Assembly: GCF_016743815.1 (NCBI RefSeq)
Contig: NZ_CP061035.1
Coordinates: forward strand, 1,614,501 to 1,678,500
DNA: 64,000 nt
Source of the DNA: Sphingomonas aliaeris
Lineage (GTDB): Bacteria; Pseudomonadota; Alphaproteobacteria; Sphingomonadales; Sphingomonadaceae
Direction of reading: 5' to 3'
The notes under the pieces are model-generated. The model saw only the letters and a program-made list of their open reading frames with translations, was not told where the DNA came from and made no database searches. How positions within the stretch are numbered: the first letter of the stretch is position 1; each line of letters starts with the position of its first letter. Made by a program: the position numbers and the translations under genes. Below are positions 60,201 to 64,000 of the stretch, in pieces.

Positions 60201-61571
60201 ACCACGGTCGGTCGGATGGTGGCGACGGTGCGTCCGGGTGCCGGCGCGTCCTGGTCGGAACGGCTCATGGCGGGGCCACTTTCGGGCGGTATCCGGTATA
60301 ACGGCCCGGCCGGCGTGCTGTTCAGCCTCGCGGGGCAAGCGCGCCAGCAATTGACGGGCGGCATTGCCGTGGCAGCGGATTTCGGCGGTCGCGTGGATGC
60401 GCCGACGCTGAACGGCGTGCTGCGTGCGGACAAGCTGACGTACGAGAACGAAGTCTATGGCACGCGGCTGACCAACATGAAGCTGGCCGGGCGTTTCGAT
60501 AATACCCGGCTCCAGATCACGCAGTTGCAGGCAAATGCGGGTGAGGGGACGGTTCAGGCGCAGGGTTCGGTCGGGTTCGCTGCGGCAGAAGGCTTCCCGA
60601 TCAGCATCCAGGCGCGGCTGAACAATGCGCGGTTGGCGCGCAGCGATGACCTGAGTGCGACGGCTACCGGCACGATCGCAATCACCAATTCGGCGCGCGA
60701 CGGCGGTTTGATCAAGGGCGACCTGATCATCCCGGAAGCTCGCTACGCAATCGTGACGCAGGGACAGGCGGAAGTACCAGAATTGACGGGCGTGCGGCGC
60801 AAGAGCGATCTGGTGACGCGACCGACGGATCGTCCCGCGGCGACGCCCGCCGGGCTGTTCAAGCTGGACCTGCGGGTGCGGGCGAACAACCAACTGTACG
60901 TCAGCGGCATGGGGCTGGAGTCCGAATGGGAGATGGACATGCAGGTCGGCGGGACGTCCGCTGCGCCTAAGGTGGTCGGGCGTATCCAGATCGTGCGCGG
61001 CACCTATAGCTTCTCGGGCAAGCGGTTCGAGATCACCAGTGGCGATATCCGCTTCGATGGCGGCGCGCTGACCGATCCGCAGATCGCGATCGCCGCGAGC
61101 ACGACGACCAACGGCATCACCGTCAATATCAACATCACCGGCACGGGCCAGAACCCACGCATCGCCTTCACGTCTACCCCGTCGCTGCCGCAGGACGAGG
61201 TGCTCAGCCGGTTGCTGTTCGGATCGTCGGTGACGAACCTGTCCGCGACCGAGGCGATCCAGTTGGCGGCGGCGCTGAATTCGCTGCGTGGGTCCAGCGG
61301 CGGCGGGCTCAACCCGCTCGGCAAGCTGCGCTCGGCGACCGGCTTCGATCGACTGCGCATCCTCGGCGCCGATGAGGCGACCGGGCGGGGGACATCGTTG
61401 GCGGCGGGCAAGTATCTGACCGACAATATCTATGTCGAGATCATCACCGACTCGCGTGGCTTCACCGCGACGCAACTGCAGATCGCGCTGACGAAGAGCC
61501 TGTCGTTGCTGTCGCAGGCGGGATCGTTCGGCGGATCGAACGTGAGCGTGCGGTATTCGAAGGACTTCTGA
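57294..61571 (+). CDS. tamB: Translocation and assembly module protein TamB
   Basis: Large inner-membrane-anchored periplasmic bridge that partners TamA and may carry phospholipid across the periplasm. 1425 residues. A single N-terminal membrane segment (WIALTILGLLVLAALLLLGV) is followed by a long beta-repeat groove and a C-terminal DUF490 domain with LRVRANNQLYVSGMGLESEW, KVVGRIQIVRGTYSFSGKRF, GTGQNPRIAFTSTPSLPQDE and LSRLLFG. It ends in ...RYSKDF. Overlaps tamA by one base; converges on dapE. Confidence 0.95.
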   Translation: MTGEMEMDRGSKTVVTEKRPIWARILKWIALTILGLLVLAALLLLGVNTSPGRRIIANYIGGYETASGLNIKVGRIDGSIYGKMVLTDVRVSDPRGVFLTSPRLDVDWRPFAFLKNHVDVRSAGAKLITLQRSPELKQTPSDPNAPLLPDLDIDIGRLTVDRFVVSKAVSGQPHIVRFDSGVHIADARAQLTANAMALTGPGIAGGDRLTLKLDAVPDQNKLDLDARLTAPADGVVATMGGLKQALDATVTGQGSWKAWRGKAIASLGGKSLADLDLAANDGKFKIRGNAHPALYADTPAEGVAQVRAGRQQQPDATNPLAAITAPQLELAIDATLDQRKVNTQFRLKSDALAVAGQGLVDLATSRFGQLKVDARLLTPGAILPNLNGSDVAASVVLDGAFATPTVNYVVQARALGFGETRVDDLYASGLAKVDSKHILVPIKARARRIAGLPAAAGDLLDNVAIEGDLAISGVNILSDNLRIRSKRIDATAIIAANMQTGRYTGGLNGRVNNFRVESIGIINLQTDAKLVAAPQGGFGITGRVVARTSQIFNSGVANFLGGNAIVRTDIGYDPEGIITFRNLRLSAPQFRVKNGSGRYDPTGALLVNADAYSTQYGPLAARITGSATQPVVLLRAPRPGVGVGLVNLEARVRGNGTSYAIVATGGTTYGPFSADVLVRPSAVLAVDIRTARFAGVNFSGRVQQLPAGPFAGRIQFAGSGITGAANLGAQGKYQRAEIAARAYAAKIPGNVDFTIGRAIIAANVVLYDKPAVRADVQVADLRYGPTVLSSARAKINYAGGSGTAQAVATGSNGVPFNIAVNSRLSPNLWLVAAQGRANGIGFRTGNPARIQIAGPEYRLLPTRIDFDQGTARVAGTYGRGMTLQARLDKLDLSIANALVPNLGLGGSATGSLDFAQAAGAAAPTADARMTITNFTRSSLAAVSEPVNIEFAGRLANGGGDARALVKRGPTTVGRMVATVRPGAGASWSERLMAGPLSGGIRYNGPAGVLFSLAGQARQQLTGGIAVAADFGGRVDAPTLNGVLRADKLTYENEVYGTRLTNMKLAGRFDNTRLQITQLQANAGEGTVQAQGSVGFAAAEGFPISIQARLNNARLARSDDLSATATGTIAITNSARDGGLIKGDLIIPEARYAIVTQGQAEVPELTGVRRKSDLVTRPTDRPAATPAGLFKLDLRVRANNQLYVSGMGLESEWEMDMQVGGTSAAPKVVGRIQIVRGTYSFSGKRFEITSGDIRFDGGALTDPQIAIAASTTTNGITVNINITGTGQNPRIAFTSTPSLPQDEVLSRLLFGSSVTNLSATEAIQLAAALNSLRGSSGGGLNPLGKLRSATGFDRLRILGADEATGRGTSLAAGKYLTDNIYVEIITDSRGFTATQLQIALTKSLSLLSQAGSFGGSNVSVRYSKDF

Positions 61572-61580
61572 CGCGCGCCG

Positions 61581-62708
61581 TCAGGCGAGGGCGCGCGCCA
61601 GGATGTCGGCGTAGATATCGCGGAGGCTGCGCAGGTCCTCGACGGCGACGGCCTCGTCCAGCTTATGCATCGTGGCGTTGAGCAGGCCGAACTCCACTAC
61701 GGGGCACAGCGCCGACAGGAAGCGCGCGTCGGACGTGCCGCCGGTGGTGGACAAGTCTGGTATCAGCCCCGTGCGGGCGGTGATCGCATCGGCGATCATC
61801 GCGGAGAATGCGCCGGGCGGGGTCAGGAATGCCTCGCCCGATATGCGCGCCACGACCTTCGCCTCCGGCGCATGACGGTGAACCACCGCTTCGATGCGCG
61901 CGGCGAGGTCTGCGCCCGTATGTTCGTCGTTGAAGCGGATGCTGAGCCGGGCGGAGGCGTGTGCGGGAATGACGTTGGTTGCGGGATTGCCGACCGTGAT
62001 ATCCGTCACCTCGATGTTCGACGGCTGGAACCAGGCGTTCCCTTCATCGAGAACGATCGCATCGATCTCGGAAAGTGCGGCGACGAGGCGCGGGATCGGG
62101 TTGTCGGCAAGGTGTGGGTAGGCGACATGACCCTGGCGACCGGGAACGTCGATCCAGATATTGACCGAGCCGCGCCGCCCGATCTTGATCATATCACCCA
62201 GATGTTTGGCCGAGGTTGGTTCGCCGACAAGGCACAGGTCCGGCCTGATCCCGCGCGCTGCCATGCGGTCTATGATGACCGGGGTGCCGTAGGTTGCAGG
62301 GCCTTCCTCGTCGCCGGTGATGATCAGGCTGATCATGCCATCGGAGGCAGGCGGGATTGCGGCGACGAAGGCGGCGATCGCGCCCTTCATGTCCACTGCG
62401 CCCCGGCCGTGGAGCAGGCCGTCCCGCACCTCCGGCACGAACGCGCCGCTGGTCCAACCGGAACCGGGCGGCACGACGTCGAGATGCCCGGCAAAGGCGA
62501 AGTGCCGGCCCGACGTACCGCGGGTCGCCAGCATGTTCTCGACCGGGCCGTCCGGGGCTTCCCCCATGATGAAGCGATCGACGTGGAAACCAAGCGGCAC
62601 CAGCGCCGCCTCCAGCACATCGAACACCGCGCCGGTGGCGGGCGTCACGCTGTCGCAGGCGATCAGCGCACTGGCGAGTTCTACGACGTCCGGTTGCACT
62701 GCGGTCAC
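61581..62708 (-). CDS. dapE: Succinyl-diaminopimelate desuccinylase
   Basis: Dizinc M20 hydrolase releasing LL-diaminopimelate from its N-succinyl form, for lysine and peptidoglycan. About 375 residues. Metal ligands lie in FAGHLDVVPPGSG, LHGRGAVDMKGAIAAFV, IITGDEEGPATYG and GEPTSAKHLGD; the dimer-domain substrate loop GRQGHVAYPHLADNP and the C-terminal FGLLNATMHKLDE are present. The GTG start at 62708 overlaps the stop of the GST gene (GTGA); GTG 62699 is an alternative. Confidence 0.95.
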   Translation of the reverse strand: MTAVQPDVVELASALIACDSVTPATGAVFDVLEAALVPLGFHVDRFIMGEAPDGPVENMLATRGTSGRHFAFAGHLDVVPPGSGWTSGAFVPEVRDGLLHGRGAVDMKGAIAAFVAAIPPASDGMISLIITGDEEGPATYGTPVIIDRMAARGIRPDLCLVGEPTSAKHLGDMIKIGRRGSVNIWIDVPGRQGHVAYPHLADNPIPRLVAALSEIDAIVLDEGNAWFQPSNIEVTDITVGNPATNVIPAHASARLSIRFNDEHTGADLAARIEAVVHRHAPEAKVVARISGEAFLTPPGAFSAMIADAITARTGLIPDLSTTGGTSDARFLSALCPVVEFGLLNATMHKLDEAVAVEDLRSLRDIYADILARALA

Positions 62709-63365
62709 GCGACGGGCGTCTCGAACTTTTCGATCACCCATTCCTCTTCCTGCGCAGCGGCGATCCAGTCCTGCATGAAGGGGTGATGGATGACCGCGTC
62801 CATATAGCCGGTGGCGAAGCGGGCGATCGGCAGGCTGTAGGTGATGATGCGCGTGACGACCGGCGCGTACATGATGTCCGCCGCGCCGAACGCGCCGAAC
62901 AGGAAATCGCCGTCGCCGCCGAAGCGGGCGCGGGCCTGAGCCCATAATTCCATGATGCGGGTGAGGTCTGCAACGACATCCTGCGCCGGGGGTTTGGGGG
63001 AAGATCTGGCGCACGTTCATGCTGTGCGTGCGGCGCAGGGCCGTGAAGCTGGAATGCATCTCCGCCGCCATCGATCGCGCCATCGCACGGGCGGCGGGGT
63101 CTTCCGGCCAGAACAGGTCGCGCTGCGTCCTTTCGGCGAGATATTCGACGATGGCGAGGCTGTCCCACACCACCGCGTCGCCATCCCACAGGATCGGCAC
63201 CTTGCCCGAGGATGGCGCGAATTCGTCGCCCTCGCGCACCCGGTCCCATTCCTCGTCGTAGAGCGGGACGACGACTTCCTCGAAGAGCAGGCCGGATTGC
63301 TTGCAGGCGAGCCAGCCGCGCAGGGACCAGGACGAATAGGCCTTGTTGCCGATGATGAGCTTCAT
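62705..63365 (-). pseudogene. Glutathione S-transferase family protein, frameshifted
   Basis: The restored product is about 219 residues. N-terminal domain MKLIIGNKAYSSWSLRGWLA, SGKVPILWDGDAVVWDSLAI; C-terminal half FGGDGDFLFGAFGAADIMYA and MQDWIAAAQEEEW in another frame. A run of five C (plus-strand G, 62996-63000) carries one base too many: four C would give IFPKPPAQDVVADLTRIMELW. It is related to the intact GST at 17893-18579 by the YSSWSLR start. The stop overlaps dapE. Confidence 0.85.
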
Positions 63366-63721
63366 CGCTCAGCCCTATCGCCTGGGGCCGGGCTTCTCAA
63401 GGGAGGGGGCGGGGCCGAAGTTCACACAAGGTCACACGGTATTGGGGGATATGCGCGGGCGGGGCTGGGGTCGCGACGGGGGTCCGGTGGGGTTCGGGTT
63501 GACTGCCCCTCACCTAGCCCAGGCGGCCATTGTAGGACAGTCGGGGCCAAGCCGCAGGCGGTCGGAGGTCTTTTACCTTCCGTCGAATTGGCCGAATCCT
63601 CGTCATTCCCGCGCAGGCGGGAATCTATAATCGCTGAGATTTCGATTATATTCGGGAGGTTCGCCAGTATGGAATCCCTGGACTCACGAAAGAAGTGCAC
63701 CACTGCTAGGGTGGTAGTGCG
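63366..63721. other. Intergenic region between the GST gene and an IS element
   Basis: About 355 bases without a supported gene. It contains GTGTGACC-type repeats near 63421-63438 (minus strand), related to the pair at 2833-2854, and two tandem hairpins at 63605-63649. The left end of the IS30-type element must lie within the last ~50 bases, but I could not define an inverted repeat. Confidence 0.4.
63605..63649. repeat. Two tandem palindromes, intergenic repeat
   Basis: ATTCCCGC-gcag-GCGGGAAT (63605-63624) is followed by ATAATCG-N9-CGATTAT (63627-63649). The first is a common type of palindromic repeat in proteobacterial intergenic DNA; the second is AT-rich and may form part of the same unit. 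Confidence 0.55.
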
Positions 63722-64000
63722 ATGGGGCGAAGATACAGGCAGCTCAGCCTAGACGAGCGGATCGAGATTGCGCGGTTGCATGCCGCCGGGCTGTCGGATC
63801 GTGCGATAGCGGCGGCGATCGGCCGGGATCATACGACGATCGGTCGCGAGCGGCGGCGCAACAGCCAGCGGACGAAGGTCTGGGATGGGGGCTATGCCCC
63901 GGCGCGGGCGCATGCGCTGGCGGCACGGCGGCGGCGCTGGGACGGCCGCTTCAAGCTGGTACGCCAGCCGGACCTGCGAGAGATCGTGAGGAAAGGCCTT
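63722..64000 (+). mobile_element. IS30-type insertion sequence, 5' end of the transposase (cut by window edge)
   Basis: From ATG 63722 the frame stays open to the window end (93 codons). It reads MGRRYRQLSLDERIEIARLH, AAGLSDRAIAAAIGRDHTTI and GRERRRNSQ, the N-terminal helix-turn-helix of IS30-family transposases, followed by an Arg-rich stretch with GYAPARAHALAARRRRWDG. The DDE catalytic domain would lie beyond the window. The upstream sequence CACGAAAGAAGTGCACCACT may be near the left inverted repeat. Confidence 0.75.

Noticed and set aside
59406..61475. 689-codon minus-strand open frame opposite tamB
   Set aside because: Arg/Gln/His-rich translation with no recognisable motif; a shadow of TamB.
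61581..63365. GST-DapE fusion protein of 594 residues
   Set aside because: The join is caused by the frameshift in the GST gene; in the restored frame GST ends at 62705 and dapE starts with GTG at 62708.
1..64000. CRISPR arrays, rRNA and tRNA genes
   Set aside because: No regularly spaced repeats, no rRNA-like stretch and no tRNA-like cloverleaf with a GTTCGANTC arm was seen in the gene-free gaps.

Overview
The window is a compact, high-GC alphaproteobacterial chromosome segment, most likely from Sphingomonas or a close relative in Sphingomonadales. Supporting signs are the gene content and order (ppiD-trpE, trpG-trpD-trpC-moaC, moeA-lexA with convergent comEC and gltX-gltA), a DUF1476 ATPase-inhibitor zeta gene, a DUF2336 protein, TamA/TamB, a CsbD gene with a GGAAC-N17-CGTT (sigma-EcfG type) match, and an alphaproteobacterial GTTC-N7-GTTC SOS box at lexA. 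I see no rRNA, tRNA or CRISPR array.

Layout. 0-3 kb: cysS with an internal low-GC patch, rpsU, an FKBP isomerase. 3-10 kb: a broken conserved small gene, a frameshifted subtilisin autotransporter, wecC-wecB (UDP-ManNAcA synthesis), then a MoeB/ThiF-like gene, a secreted protein and dut in one coupled operon. 10-13.6 kb: a small secreted protein, csbD, a TPP-dependent enzyme, a candidate small RNA, and the grxD/bolA-like/zeta-inhibitor cluster. 13.7-21.9 kb: a long leftward group with quinone oxidoreductase, leuD, leuC, an epimerase, a GST, and scoA-phosphatase-scoB, followed upstream by an SMP-30 lactonase. 21.9-27.7 kb: a rightward cluster with blaI (two operators over its own promoter), an M56 peptidase, a two-domain membrane protein, DUF2336 and a kinase lacking its phospho-acceptor His. 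27.7-45.6 kb: housekeeping genes (gltA, gltX, comEC, lexA, moeA, moaC, trp genes, ppiD, tpiA) interrupted by an orphan TonB-dependent receptor. 45.6-64 kb: a leucyl aminopeptidase, rimO coupled to a DUF1989 / YqcI-YcgG pair, hmgA-hpd with a divergent MarR regulator, glcB, tamA-tamB, dapE-GST, and the start of an IS30-type transposase at the right edge.

How the genes fit together. hpd and hmgA degrade tyrosine towards fumarate and acetoacetate; scoA/scoB would activate acetoacetate with succinyl-CoA; gltA and glcB feed the TCA and glyoxylate cycles. The trp, leu and dapE genes cover amino-acid synthesis. moaC, moeA and possibly the MoeB-like protein serve molybdenum cofactor synthesis. TamA/TamB handle outer-membrane protein assembly.

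Caveat. Eight genes (at 2991, 3430, 22352, 24024, 25241, 41206, 52927 and 62705) carry a small frame disruption, including trpE and glcB. That density points to sequence or assembly error for many of them, so they are listed as pseudogenes only in the sense that the reading frame shown here is broken.
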